Assembly (NCBI RefSeq): GCF_019801015.1
Contig: NZ_JAHVJZ010000001.1
Coordinates: 868,001-932,000, forward strand
Direction of reading: 5' to 3'
Length of the DNA: 64,000 bases
DNA from: Marinobacter nauticus
GTDB lineage: Bacteria > Pseudomonadota > Gammaproteobacteria > Enterobacterales > Shewanellaceae
Below are positions 55,839 to 63,990 of this stretch, one piece after another; position 1 is the first letter of the stretch, and each line of letters begins with the position of its first letter. Under the pieces are notes generated by a model. That model saw only the letters and a program-made list of their open reading frames with translations, searched no databases and was not told the origin of the DNA. A program made the translations under genes and the position numbers.

Positions 55839-56056
55839 CACGTTAACTCCTTCTTCTGCAAGACGGGAGAAACTCTGACGGCTGCCAGGGAATGGGAAAG
55901 CTTAGCCCACCAATCTGGTGTCAGCGGACTTCACCCATAACCATAATTCTATTGCGGGTATTGCACTGATTCTCATTAAAAAAAGGCGGGCAGACCAGAA
56001 AAAATGCCTAAATATCCTGACACCAGGAACTGACCAACTGACTGAATATCCGCCTT

Positions 56057-56084
56057 AAAAAAGGGGTGCCCTCACTGGCACCCC
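56057..56084 (-). terminator. Terminator of the TonB/ABC uptake operon
   Basis: GGGGTGCC and GGCACCCC with a 6-base loop; on the minus strand a run of six T follows. It lies about 50 bases after the PIG-L-like gene. Confidence 0.9.
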
Positions 56085-56135
56085 GCTGTCGTTAACCTCT
56101 AAGCCAACCCCTTCCGTTGAGGTGGCGTTTACCGC

Positions 56136-56879
56136 TCACACCATCAATGCCGGCAGTTCCATCATGCCGTGACGGCGATAAGGCTCGGCCAGGGCATAGC
56201 GACTGTGGCAAACCAGCCCGGTGTGCAGGTACAGCGCCCGGTCCATCGCCCGCTGCACTTCCCGTCCGCGTTGCTGCATCGGCAGGTCGGAAAAGTGCGG
56301 GTGGATGGCCAGCTGTTCGGCGGCACTGAGGCGCTCAGTGAAGTGCTCCCCGGAGTAGGTCATCTGGGCTGCAAGGCAATCCATCGCTTCCTCTTTCTGC
56401 TGCCACACCTCCGCCAGCGAGACACAGCAGTTAGGGTTTTTCGGGCTCATATAGTAAATGGTCGGCACCGGGTGGGGGGCCAGCTCCGGCATGGCATCCA
56501 GGCCAAAGTCCCGTCCCGCCAGGGCAATGGCTTCGAGGATCAGCAGCATGGCCGGACGGCGGTCCGGGTCGAGGTCGTCAAAGCTGTGTTCCGGGTCCTG
56601 GGTGATGATGATGTCGGGCCGGGTTTCCCGGATAACCTTAACCAGCGTCAGCTTGTACTCGTGGCGCAGGTCGATGCCGCCGCGCTCAAAATCGTTGAAG
56701 TCGACCCGCTCTACCCCCAGCACGCTGGCGGCACGACGAAGCTGCGCTTTCATCTCTTCCCTCGCCAGCATCACAGAGGCGAAGGAGTGCCCGCCGTTTC
56801 TGGCATTGATGGCCAGCGCACCGCCGCACTCCACCATCTCCATGCCATACACCCCAATAAACAGAATTCGCTCACTCAT
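56136..56879 (-). CDS. PIG-L/LmbE-like protein with altered metal site
   Basis: The 247-residue cytoplasmic protein has the overall PIG-L deacetylase pattern: an N-terminal 'ILFIGVYGMEMVECGGALA' strand-loop-helix, 'SFASVMLAREEMKAQLRRAASVLGVERVDFNDFERGGI', then 'RPDIIITQDPEHSFDDLDPDRRPAMLLILEAI'. In active enzymes the first loop is AHPDDE and the later motif HPDH; here they read VYGMEM and DPDR, so the zinc ligands appear lost. It could be a binding protein or use another site. It starts 9 bases after the TonB-receptor stop and is the last gene of the uptake operon. Confidence 0.72.
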   Translation of the reverse strand: MSERILFIGVYGMEMVECGGALAINARNGGHSFASVMLAREEMKAQLRRAASVLGVERVDFNDFERGGIDLRHEYKLTLVKVIRETRPDIIITQDPEHSFDDLDPDRRPAMLLILEAIALAGRDFGLDAMPELAPHPVPTIYYMSPKNPNCCVSLAEVWQQKEEAMDCLAAQMTYSGEHFTERLSAAEQLAIHPHFSDLPMQQRGREVQRAMDRALYLHTGLVCHSRYALAEPYRRHGMMELPALMV

Positions 56880-56888
56880 GTCGTGCTC

Positions 56889-58790
56889 CTAGAACTGGTA
56901 ACGGTAATTGAACTGCAGATTGCGGGGCATGCCCCGGGTGGTGATCGGGGCGCGGTGCTCTTCCGGTGCGGAAGACCCCGGGTTAAACACACTGACGTCA
57001 TACTCTTTGTCCAGCGCGTTCTCCAGCCGCAGATTGAACTGATGCCGGGCCAGCCGGTATTGGGCCCCCAGATGGAGCAGCCAGTAATCGCCGGCCAGAG
57101 TTTGGTATTGGGTGAATTCCCCGGTGTAGTGAGCCTGCATAAACAGCTGCAGGGATTCGGTTGGCAGAATTTTCAGGTCAGCACTGGCCAGCCATTTGGG
57201 CACCTCATCCAGTTGCTGATCGCTGCCCTGCTCCTGACTGCTGGCGTAGCTGGAAGCCATGTCGAATTGCCAGTGCTCGCCGGCGGTGCCGAGCAGCAGT
57301 TCCAGCCCGTAGGTCTCCACCTGCCCTTCCAGGTTGCGGAAATATTTGTCCTCAATGCCGATCAGATCATCGACCCGGCGCCAGAACAGCAGCGGCTCAA
57401 GAGTCCAGTCGCCCAGCGTCATCAGTGCGCCCAGGTTGGCATTGAGGCTGTGTTCGGGTTTCAGGTTGGGGTCGCCGATGATGCCGCCCTCCTCCTCCAC
57501 CGAGTACAGCTCCTCCGCCGTGGGCAACCGGAACCCGCTGCCCAGTGACGCGTTAAACCGGAGGAACTCGCTGTACTGGTGCTCGCCGCCCACGCTCCAG
57601 TTGAGGCTGTCACCCGCGCCGGAGATGTTGCTGTAGCGCAGCCCGAAGGCAAAGTCGGTGGCCAGCAGCCGGGGCCGGAACTGGGCAAACAGGGAGGTGA
57701 CGGTTTCGGTTTCACTGACAAACTCCATCACTTCGTCTTCGCCCCGGTAGCGCTGCAGTTCTGCGCCAAACAGCCAGCTCTGGTCGGCGTGCTGATCCCA
57801 GCGCAGCATCGCTTTTAAGCCGTAATCCTCAAAGCCCCAGTAGCTGTTGTCGTCCACCACGATGATGTCGCCGGACTCATTCTGGTCGATGCGGTCGTAA
57901 TAGCTGTCCCAGGCGTGGTAGTAAGCCTTGAGTTGCAGCATCCAGGAGGGGTCGAGCCGGTGTTGATAGTCCAGAGTGGCGATTTTCTCTTGCCGCTGAT
58001 TGTTGCTGTCGATGGTGCCATAGGGACGAAGCCGCTCCAGATCGCTGTCGTTCCACTGCGCCAGCAGCGTCAGGTAGCGATCGTCATCCAACACCCATCG
58101 CACCTTGCCTCCTAGATTGCCGACCCGGTATCCGCGCTCTACGTCATCGGCGGCGGTCCAGTGGATGTCGCTGTCGGACCAGAGCTGGTAGCCCTCACTC
58201 CAGGCGTAAGCGCCAAACAGCGACAGCTCCACCGAGCCGATGGCACGGCTGAGAAAGAGGTCGGTATTAACGCTGGGCAGGGTATCGGTGCCGACGCCGA
58301 CGCTGGTTTCGCTTTCGCCCCGATAGTTACGGGTGACGATATTGATCACCCCAGCGATGGCGTCGCTGCCGTAGATGATCCCCTGCCCCCCTTTGAGCAC
58401 TTCAATACGCTCAATGATGTTGGGGTTGAGGCTGTCGAGGTAGATGCCGCCGTACAGCCGGTTATTGAGCCGGTTGCCGTCAATCAGCCAGAGGATGTCC
58501 TGCTTGCGCGAGCCCTGCAGTGAGTAGTAAGCGCCGTCGAACCTGCCCCCTTTGCCGGCGGCAAACAGGCCAGGGACCATTTGCGCCAGAATGTCGTTGA
58601 TGTCGCCCTGGCCAAATCGCTCAATCTGGTCACGCTCGATAATGACCAGACTGTTGCCAAGACGGGCCTGATCCAGCGCCAGACTCTCCTCCAGAGTTTG
58701 GTGCGTCACCACCATGACGTCATCCACCGCCATCGACGGCATCGCCATTGGTAAGACCGCGGTGATAACGAGCAACCCTGCTCGGTTCAT
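56889..58790 (-). CDS. TonB-dependent outer-membrane receptor
   Basis: This 633-residue receptor has a signal peptide (cleavage after MPSMA) and a TonB-box-like DDVMVVT. The plug domain has 'NSLVIIERDQIERFGQGDINDILAQMVPGLF', 'RKQDILWLIDGNRLNN' and 'IERIEVLKGGQGIIYGSDAIAGVINIVTR'. A 22-strand barrel ends in Phe (NYRYQF), with 'GFRLPTAEELYSVEEEGG' and 'NLRLENALDKEYDVSVFNPGS' typical of vitamin B12/metal-complex receptors (BtuB-like in size). It overlaps the ATPase gene by four bases. The substrate is not obvious. Confidence 0.93.
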   Translation of the reverse strand: MNRAGLLVITAVLPMAMPSMAVDDVMVVTHQTLEESLALDQARLGNSLVIIERDQIERFGQGDINDILAQMVPGLFAAGKGGRFDGAYYSLQGSRKQDILWLIDGNRLNNRLYGGIYLDSLNPNIIERIEVLKGGQGIIYGSDAIAGVINIVTRNYRGESETSVGVGTDTLPSVNTDLFLSRAIGSVELSLFGAYAWSEGYQLWSDSDIHWTAADDVERGYRVGNLGGKVRWVLDDDRYLTLLAQWNDSDLERLRPYGTIDSNNQRQEKIATLDYQHRLDPSWMLQLKAYYHAWDSYYDRIDQNESGDIIVVDDNSYWGFEDYGLKAMLRWDQHADQSWLFGAELQRYRGEDEVMEFVSETETVTSLFAQFRPRLLATDFAFGLRYSNISGAGDSLNWSVGGEHQYSEFLRFNASLGSGFRLPTAEELYSVEEEGGIIGDPNLKPEHSLNANLGALMTLGDWTLEPLLFWRRVDDLIGIEDKYFRNLEGQVETYGLELLLGTAGEHWQFDMASSYASSQEQGSDQQLDEVPKWLASADLKILPTESLQLFMQAHYTGEFTQYQTLAGDYWLLHLGAQYRLARHQFNLRLENALDKEYDVSVFNPGSSAPEEHRAPITTRGMPRNLQFNYRYQF

Positions 58791-59548
58791 ATCCCATTCC
58801 TTTTGTTGTGGTGAGGCCCCAGTACGGTGACCTGAGGGCGTCCAAGCACGCCCGTAGCAATGTGGGTATCGACGCCGTAAGCCTTCAGCAAATTGGCTTC
58901 CGTCAAAACCTGCTCCGGTGCGCCGCAGGCCACCTGTTCGCCATCGGCCAACAGCAGCAGCTGGTCGCAGTACTGGGCGGCCACATTCATATCGTGAAAG
59001 CTGGCAATAACGGTGAGTGAGCGTTGCCGCAGCATCGACAGCAGATGGTGCAGATGGAAGATGTCCAGGTGGTTGGCCGGCTCATCGAGGAGCATCACCG
59101 GGGTATCCTGAAACAGCGCCTGAGCCAGCATGGTGCGCTGAACCTGCCCGCCGGACAGGCATTCCAGCGGCGCATTACGCAACCCGGTCAGTCCACACAG
59201 TTGCAGCAGTTGCGCCAGCCAGGTTCGGTCCAACGTGCGATCGGGGGCTTTGCCGAGTGCCACCACCTGCTCCACCGTCAGGCCGCCGCAGGGGGCGTTG
59301 TGTTGCACCATGATGGCCAGTTGATGAGCCCGTTCTCTGGGGGTCATGCTCAGCAATGAGTGGTCGGCAAACCACAGCTGCCCTTCACCGGCAGGCAGCA
59401 ATCCCGCCAACGTTTTCAACAGCGTGGTTTTGCCACAGCCATTGGGCCCCAGCAGCCCCAGCCACTGGCCTTGAGGCAGACGCAGCTCCAGGGGTTGCGA
59501 CAACCGCAGTCCGTGGCTGGCCAGCTGCAGATGATCAATGAACAGCAT
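58787..59548 (-). CDS. ABC transporter ATP-binding protein (FecE/BtuD type)
   Basis: This 253-residue ATPase has Walker A GPNGCGKT (about 34-41), Q-loop 'MVQHNAP', signature LSGGQVQR, Walker B VMLLDEP and switch His in ASFHD. It is the energising subunit of a cobalamin/siderophore-type importer. It overlaps the permease gene by 14 bases and the TonB receptor gene by four. Confidence 0.94.
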   Translation of the reverse strand: MLFIDHLQLASHGLRLSQPLELRLPQGQWLGLLGPNGCGKTTLLKTLAGLLPAGEGQLWFADHSLLSMTPRERAHQLAIMVQHNAPCGGLTVEQVVALGKAPDRTLDRTWLAQLLQLCGLTGLRNAPLECLSGGQVQRTMLAQALFQDTPVMLLDEPANHLDIFHLHHLLSMLRQRSLTVIASFHDMNVAAQYCDQLLLLADGEQVACGAPEQVLTEANLLKAYGVDTHIATGVLGRPQVTVLGPHHNKRNGI

Positions 59549-60533
59549 TGGCCTGCCTCCGGATAAGCGACAGCAGCATCGGGGCGGTCAGAATCGCCAG
59601 CGGAATGGAGAGGGGAATTTCGGTGGGCGCCAGTACGGTGCGGCACAACAGATCGACCGCCATACAGAGAATGGCCCCCACCAGTGCTGCGGTGGGCAAC
59701 AGGATGCGGTGTCCGGCGCCCATCCACAGCCGACACAGATGCGGCACCAGCAGGCCCAGGAAGCCCACCACACCGGCGCTGGCCACCGCCAATCCGGTCA
59801 GCAGCAGAATCGCCAGAGCCAGCAAACGGCGGGTGCTGACCAGACTGAGGCCGAGGGACTGCGCCTTATCCTCTCCCAGCAGCAGCCGGTCCCACTGATG
59901 GCTATGGTGGATAAGCAGCGGCAGTACCAGCGCCAGCACCACCGACAGCGGCAGCAATTCACGCCATTCGGTGCCCGCCAATGACCCCATCAGCCAGTGC
60001 AGAATCTGACTCAGGGCGCGCTCATCCCCCATCAGCATCATCAGTGTGGTCAGCGACGCGCCCAGTGCACTGATGGTGACGCCGCACAGGATCAGGGCAA
60101 AAGGCGCCAGCCGCAGCCCCTTCTGCTGAGCGGTAATCATCACCAGGACAAACGTCACCGCAGCCCCCAGCAGCGCCAGCACCGGCTGGGGAATGGCCAG
60201 TCCCAGCGTCAAGCCGGCCACAGCGAAGAAGGAGGCACCATTGGCAATCCCAAGCAGATAGGGGTCAGCCAGCGGATTGCGCACCAGGGTCTGGCTCAGC
60301 ACCCCAGCGACCGCCAGCGCGGCCCCCACCAGCGCCGCCAGCAGAGCCCGCGGCAGGCGCATCTCCCAGATAATGGCCTGAGCCAGCGCCTGGTCGCCCT
60401 GACGCCTGAGCCCCCCCACAATCTGGTTAAAGTCGAGAGCCAGTGCACCCCAGGCCAGACTGGCCAACAGCAGCCCCAACAGCAGCACCACGCCCGCGCA
60501 ATAAACGACCGCCGGATTTGATGCCGCCCTCAT
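59535..60533 (-). CDS. FecCD-family ABC permease
   Basis: This 332-residue permease has about ten helices. Family signatures are 'MRLPRALLAALVGAALAVAGVLSQTLVRNPLADPYLLGIANGA' near the start and 'GFLGLLVPHLCRLWMG' near the end. FecCD permeases import B12, siderophores, haem or metal complexes. The ATG overlaps the binding-protein stop (ATGA). Confidence 0.95.
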   Translation of the reverse strand: MRAASNPAVVYCAGVVLLLGLLLASLAWGALALDFNQIVGGLRRQGDQALAQAIIWEMRLPRALLAALVGAALAVAGVLSQTLVRNPLADPYLLGIANGASFFAVAGLTLGLAIPQPVLALLGAAVTFVLVMITAQQKGLRLAPFALILCGVTISALGASLTTLMMLMGDERALSQILHWLMGSLAGTEWRELLPLSVVLALVLPLLIHHSHQWDRLLLGEDKAQSLGLSLVSTRRLLALAILLLTGLAVASAGVVGFLGLLVPHLCRLWMGAGHRILLPTAALVGAILCMAVDLLCRTVLAPTEIPLSIPLAILTAPMLLSLIRRQANAVH

Positions 60534-61447
60534 GGCTGCCAGGCCCGGAACCGTTGATGGGCCCGCTCAATCCCATCGGGCAGACGCACGCCTGCCATCG
60601 CCTCCGAAAACGCGATGGCGTGCAGCTGTCCGGCCGCCACGGCGCTAAGGTGACGGGCGTACAGCGCGTTGTTCAGAAAGGTGTGTTTTTGCTGAAACGA
60701 CGACCAGTTGGAGTCCACCATCAGGATCAGGTCTGGCTGACGGCTCAGGATGGTTTCCCAGGACAGGTGCCCCCAGGACTTCGGTAAGTCAGCGGCAATG
60801 TTGATGCCACCGGCCTGCTCAATCAGCAGATTGCCAGCGCCACAACAGCCCGCCACATAAGGCAGGTCATACTCGCGCAGCCACAGCAGCACCCGGGGTT
60901 TAGGTTGCGATTCCGGCCAGTGCAGTTGGGACAGGCGTTGTTGCTGAGTCTGAATCCATTGTTCCGCCTCAGCCTGCCGGCCGGTCAGTTGGCCGAGATT
61001 GGCCATGTCGCGATACAGCCCATCAAGGGTGACCGCCTGAGCGGCACAGGCGGATTCAAACAGGTAGCTGCGGGTACCGTAGCCCAGCCAGCGTGCCCGC
61101 TTGCCCACGCCCCAGTCACTGAAGGCGCTGGCAAATCCCGCCACCAGCAAATCCGGCGACTTCGCCAGCAGCGACTCCGGGTTGGGGTACTCCTTCGCCA
61201 GCTGGGGGATGGCATTAAACCGGGCGGCCCAGCGGGCTGCCGGCGCATCATCCTGATAGGCCTGGCCCTGTATCTGCTGGTCAGCACCGATGGCCAGCAG
61301 GGCCTCGGTCGCTTGCTGATTGAGCGTCACAATGCGGTGTGCCGGTGATTCCAGCGTTATGGTGACGCCGCAGTTGTCGTAGTGGTCAGCGGCACACGCT
61401 TGCGCTGGCAACAGACTGGCTGCCAGCAGGAACAACAAAAACCTCAC
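60530..61447 (-). CDS. Periplasmic substrate-binding protein (BtuF/FecB-like)
   Basis: This 305-residue class III binding protein has a signal peptide (MRFLLFLLAASLLPAQACA). 'PAHRIVTLNQQATEALLAIGADQQIQGQAYQDD' opens lobe 1. 'LLWLREYDLPYVAGCCGAGNLLIEQAGGINIA' at the hinge has an unusual Cys-Cys pair, and 'SWGHLSWETILSRQPDLILMV' is typical of lobe 2. I start at the second of two in-frame GTG codons, eight bases after AAGGAG; the first would overlap that site. It is the first gene of the operon, next to the two operators. The Cys pair could help bind a metal complex. Confidence 0.87.
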   Translation of the reverse strand: MRFLLFLLAASLLPAQACAADHYDNCGVTITLESPAHRIVTLNQQATEALLAIGADQQIQGQAYQDDAPAARWAARFNAIPQLAKEYPNPESLLAKSPDLLVAGFASAFSDWGVGKRARWLGYGTRSYLFESACAAQAVTLDGLYRDMANLGQLTGRQAEAEQWIQTQQQRLSQLHWPESQPKPRVLLWLREYDLPYVAGCCGAGNLLIEQAGGINIAADLPKSWGHLSWETILSRQPDLILMVDSNWSSFQQKHTFLNNALYARHLSAVAAGQLHAIAFSEAMAGVRLPDGIERAHQRFRAWQP

Positions 61448-61468
61448 TCCACTCACTCCTTGATAGCG

Positions 61469-61495
61469 GTGTGAAGATATTAGTTTTCTTCATAC
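61469..61495. promoter_or_regulatory. Palindromic operator 1, candidate NikR-like binding site
   Basis: GTGTGAAGA, nine bases and TCTTCATAC form an inverted repeat matching at 8 of 9 positions. It recalls the E. coli NikR site GTATGA-N16-TCATAC, with different spacing. It lies just upstream of the binding-protein start. Confidence 0.75.
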
Positions 61496-61522
61496 TTTGT
61501 GTTTCTGATCCGAATCAATAAA

Positions 61523-61549
61523 ATGTGAAGACGTGAAAAATCGTAATAC
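61523..61549. promoter_or_regulatory. Palindromic operator 2, candidate NikR-like binding site
   Basis: ATGTGAAGA, nine bases and TCGTAATAC. The left half differs from operator 1 at one base, the right half matches 7 of 9, and the spacer length is the same. Its centre is 54 bases from that of operator 1, about five helical turns, and it abuts the regulator's ribosome site. Confidence 0.68.
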
Positions 61550-61563
61550 TGGGGATGGGAACG

Positions 61564-61986
61564 ATGACGACCGAACGGATCACCGTGTCACTGGACAGTG
61601 AACTCCTGGCCGAGCTGGACCGGATGACGGAGCAGGGAGAGTACCGCAACCGCAGCGAGTTCTTCCGCGACCTGATTCGACAACGCCGCTCAGAACAGTT
61701 GATACAAGCCGAGCCGGATGCCGAGTGCATGGCAACGCTCAGTTACGTCTTCGATACCCGTAAACGCACCCTGCTGACCCGACTTCAGGACAATCTGAAT
61801 CAGCACCACGACATCGTGCGGGCCAGCCAGATTGTGTGCCTGGACAACCACTTCCGGCTTGAGAGCGTGGCGCTGGTGGGCAAGGCCCATGAGTTGAACC
61901 AGTTCGCCAACCTGCAGTTAAGTGAGAGCGGCGTGATGAACGGCTGCCTGCACCTGGTGCCGATGATTCTGGATACCACCATCTGA
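61564..61986 (+). CDS. NikR-like ribbon-helix-helix regulator
   Basis: The 140-residue protein has a ribbon-helix-helix DNA-binding region (ERITVSLDSELLAELDRMTEQGEYRNRSEFFRDLIRQ) and an ACT-like C-terminal domain (MATLSYVFDTRKRTLLTRLQ...GVMNGCLHLVP) as in NikR. Aligned to E. coli NikR from memory, the nickel ligands His76, His87, His89 and Cys95 become Asn79, Ile90, Cys92 and Arg98; His81-His82 and Cys92 remain as possible ligands. It probably represses the divergent uptake operon and itself. The ATG with GGGGATGGGA upstream was chosen; an ATG three codons earlier lies inside that site. Confidence 0.82.
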   Translation: MTTERITVSLDSELLAELDRMTEQGEYRNRSEFFRDLIRQRRSEQLIQAEPDAECMATLSYVFDTRKRTLLTRLQDNLNQHHDIVRASQIVCLDNHFRLESVALVGKAHELNQFANLQLSESGVMNGCLHLVPMILDTTI

Positions 61987-62073
61987 TTCTGTACCGCTTT
62001 CCATATTGGCAAGCGCAGGGAACAGCACAGCAGCCAGCGCCTTCTGACTGACGCGTTCAGGCCGGTTCAGGAT

Positions 62074-62508
62074 TTACTGCGGCGTCCAGGAATCCACATG
62101 CAGTTTCCAGGCATTGCCGACACGCTTGAACACCAGCACAAAGCGGCTTTTATGGGTGTTCGATTCCGCGTCCGTGATGATCAGCTCGCCGGTCGCATAA
62201 GCCAGGTTTCCCTCCTGTTCAGCACTCTGAGTGATCAGTTCAACGTTCATCGGCTTTGACCCAACCACCGACTCCCAGAATGGTCTGATCGCGTCTTTGC
62301 CGCAGGTCAGTGGCGCTTGCGGGGCAATAATGCAGCCGTCATCGGTGTAATCGTTCACCAGATAATCGATGTCGCCAGCCATAATGGCCTTTGCGAACGC
62401 CTTATTTGCCGCATCAAGCTGCGCCAATACCGATGCAGCCTGACCGGCTGCAGGCAGCAACAGGCAAACCAGCGCCGTCACGACCGCCGTGATTCTGACT
62501 TTCATCAT
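62074..62508 (-). CDS. Secreted NTF2-like (DUF4440-type) protein
   Basis: The 144-residue protein has a signal peptide (AVVTALVCLLLPAAGQAA) and one NTF2-like domain: 'VLAQLDAANKAFAKAIMAGDIDYLVNDYTDDGCIIAP', 'CGKDAIRPFWESVVG', then a sheet ending 'FVLVFKRVGNAWKLHVDSWTPQ'. GAGGA lies just before the tandem ATG codons. Function unknown. It is convergent with the NikR-like gene; a role in that system is possible but unsupported. Confidence 0.8.
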   Translation of the reverse strand: MMKVRITAVVTALVCLLLPAAGQAASVLAQLDAANKAFAKAIMAGDIDYLVNDYTDDGCIIAPQAPLTCGKDAIRPFWESVVGSKPMNVELITQSAEQEGNLAYATGELIITDAESNTHKSRFVLVFKRVGNAWKLHVDSWTPQ

Positions 62509-62682
62509 TGCTTCCTCTTTAATCGGGTTAAGGATCCGACTAAGGCAGGGACACGCTGTGAAAAGCGAACACCGAATGAGACAGACACCCACGGGACACC
62601 CGCCATAGGATCTTTTGGTCGCTATGAAGTGTAATCAGGCAGCGGCGATTCTCCACCGATGCCTGGTAATACTCCGCCAACC

Positions 62683-63519
62683 TCAGGCGCCCAGTGCCTG
62701 CGCATGAAAGCGCAGATGGTCATCGATAAAGGTGGAGATAAAGTAGTAGCTGTGGTCGTAGCCCGGGTGCATGCGAAGGGTCAGCGGATGATCCACCGCT
62801 TCGCAGGCGGCGCGGAACGCCTCCGGCATCAGTTGCTCTGTGAGGAAGGGGTCTTTGCTGCCCTGATCAATCAGGATGGGCAGACGCTCTTCTGCTTCGG
62901 CCACCAATAGGGTCGCATCGTACTGGCGCCAGCTGGATTCATCCGGGCCAAGGTAGCCTGAAAAGGCTTTGCGGCCCCAGGGGCATTGGGTCGGGTGGCA
63001 GATGGGTGAAAACGCGGAAACGGAGGCATAAACACCGGGATTGCGCAGCGCCGCCACCAGCGCACCGTGGCCGCCCATGGAGTGGCCGCAAATGCTCTTG
63101 TCGGCACGCACCGGAAGATTGATCTCAACCAGACCGGGCAGTTCGTCGGTGATGTATTCGTACATGCGGTAGTGATCAGCCCACGGGGGTTCGGTCGCAT
63201 CTACATAGAAGCCGGCACCGGAGCCAAAATCGTCCGCCTCGTGTTCGCCGGGCAGCGCCAAGCCTCGCGGGCTGGTATCCGGGCAGACGATCGCCAGCCC
63301 CAATTGCGCCGCCAGCCGGAATGCCCCGGCTTTCTGGCAAAAGTTCTCATCGGTGCAGCACAGTCCCGACAACCAATAGAGCACCGGCACCCGCGCCGCC
63401 ATCACCTGAGGCGGTAAAAACACCGCAAACACCATATCGGTGGCGGTGGCTTCACTGTGGTGGCGGTAGCGGCGAAGCCAGCCATCGAACACTTCGGTCT
63501 GGGATAACAGTTCCATCAT
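62683..63519 (-). CDS. fghA: S-formylglutathione hydrolase
   Basis: The enzyme hydrolyses S-formylglutathione to formate and glutathione, the last step of glutathione-dependent formaldehyde detoxification. The 278-residue alpha/beta-hydrolase matches the family length. 'VLYWLSGLCCTDENFCQKAG' near the start, 'SPRGLALPGEHEADDFGSGAGFYVDAT', the nucleophile in GHSMGGHGAL, and 'HPGYDHSYYFISTFIDDHLRFHA' with the catalytic His near the end are clear. AGGAG precedes the ATG. The partner class III alcohol dehydrogenase is not in the window. Confidence 0.95.
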   Translation of the reverse strand: MMELLSQTEVFDGWLRRYRHHSEATATDMVFAVFLPPQVMAARVPVLYWLSGLCCTDENFCQKAGAFRLAAQLGLAIVCPDTSPRGLALPGEHEADDFGSGAGFYVDATEPPWADHYRMYEYITDELPGLVEINLPVRADKSICGHSMGGHGALVAALRNPGVYASVSAFSPICHPTQCPWGRKAFSGYLGPDESSWRQYDATLLVAEAEERLPILIDQGSKDPFLTEQLMPEAFRAACEAVDHPLTLRMHPGYDHSYYFISTFIDDHLRFHAQALGA

Positions 63520-63571
63520 TGCTCCTTAATCCGGCTGCACAGTACCGCCTGTGGAGTATAGGTGACGTCGG

Positions 63572-63913
63572 TTATTTGCCGCGGCGCGCCTCGCCTTCCA
63601 CCAGGATGCATTCGTCCATATAGCCAAGCCGCACATCAAGGCGACTTTCAACGCTCATATTGGCCAGAAACTCCGCCCCCGCCTTCGAACCCAGCGCCCG
63701 TTCAAAGGCGGTTTGCGTGGAAGGCGGCTCCCCGGCTGGCAGCAGATAGATCCAGTAGCGCTGACAACTGGCGCCCGAGACTGAACCCAACGCTTCGCTG
63801 TTTTCCCACTGTGTCGGGGTGGCATAGCTGTGGGCGCTAAAGCTGCCGGGAACGCCGCTCTGGCAGCCTGCCAGCAGCATTGCCCCCGCCAGGCCGGCGA
63901 TTCTCTTTTTCAT
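63572..63913 (-). CDS. Small lipoprotein, unknown function
   Basis: This 113-residue protein has a lipoprotein signal (MKKRIAGLAGAMLLAGC, lipobox LAGC). The mature part has 'SVSGASCQRYWIYLLPAGEPPSTQTAFERALGSKAGAEFLANMSVESRLDV', which resembles small TRL-like lipoproteins of marine gammaproteobacteria. A second Cys pair (SC, EC) could form a disulfide. No function assigned. Confidence 0.75.
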   Translation of the reverse strand: MKKRIAGLAGAMLLAGCQSGVPGSFSAHSYATPTQWENSEALGSVSGASCQRYWIYLLPAGEPPSTQTAFERALGSKAGAEFLANMSVESRLDVRLGYMDECILVEGEARRGK

Positions 63914-63990
63914 GGAACTGACCGATAATGAACAGAAATTTCCCCCAGACTACCAAGTCCGGATGCCATCGCAACCGTTAAGGAGTGCGG

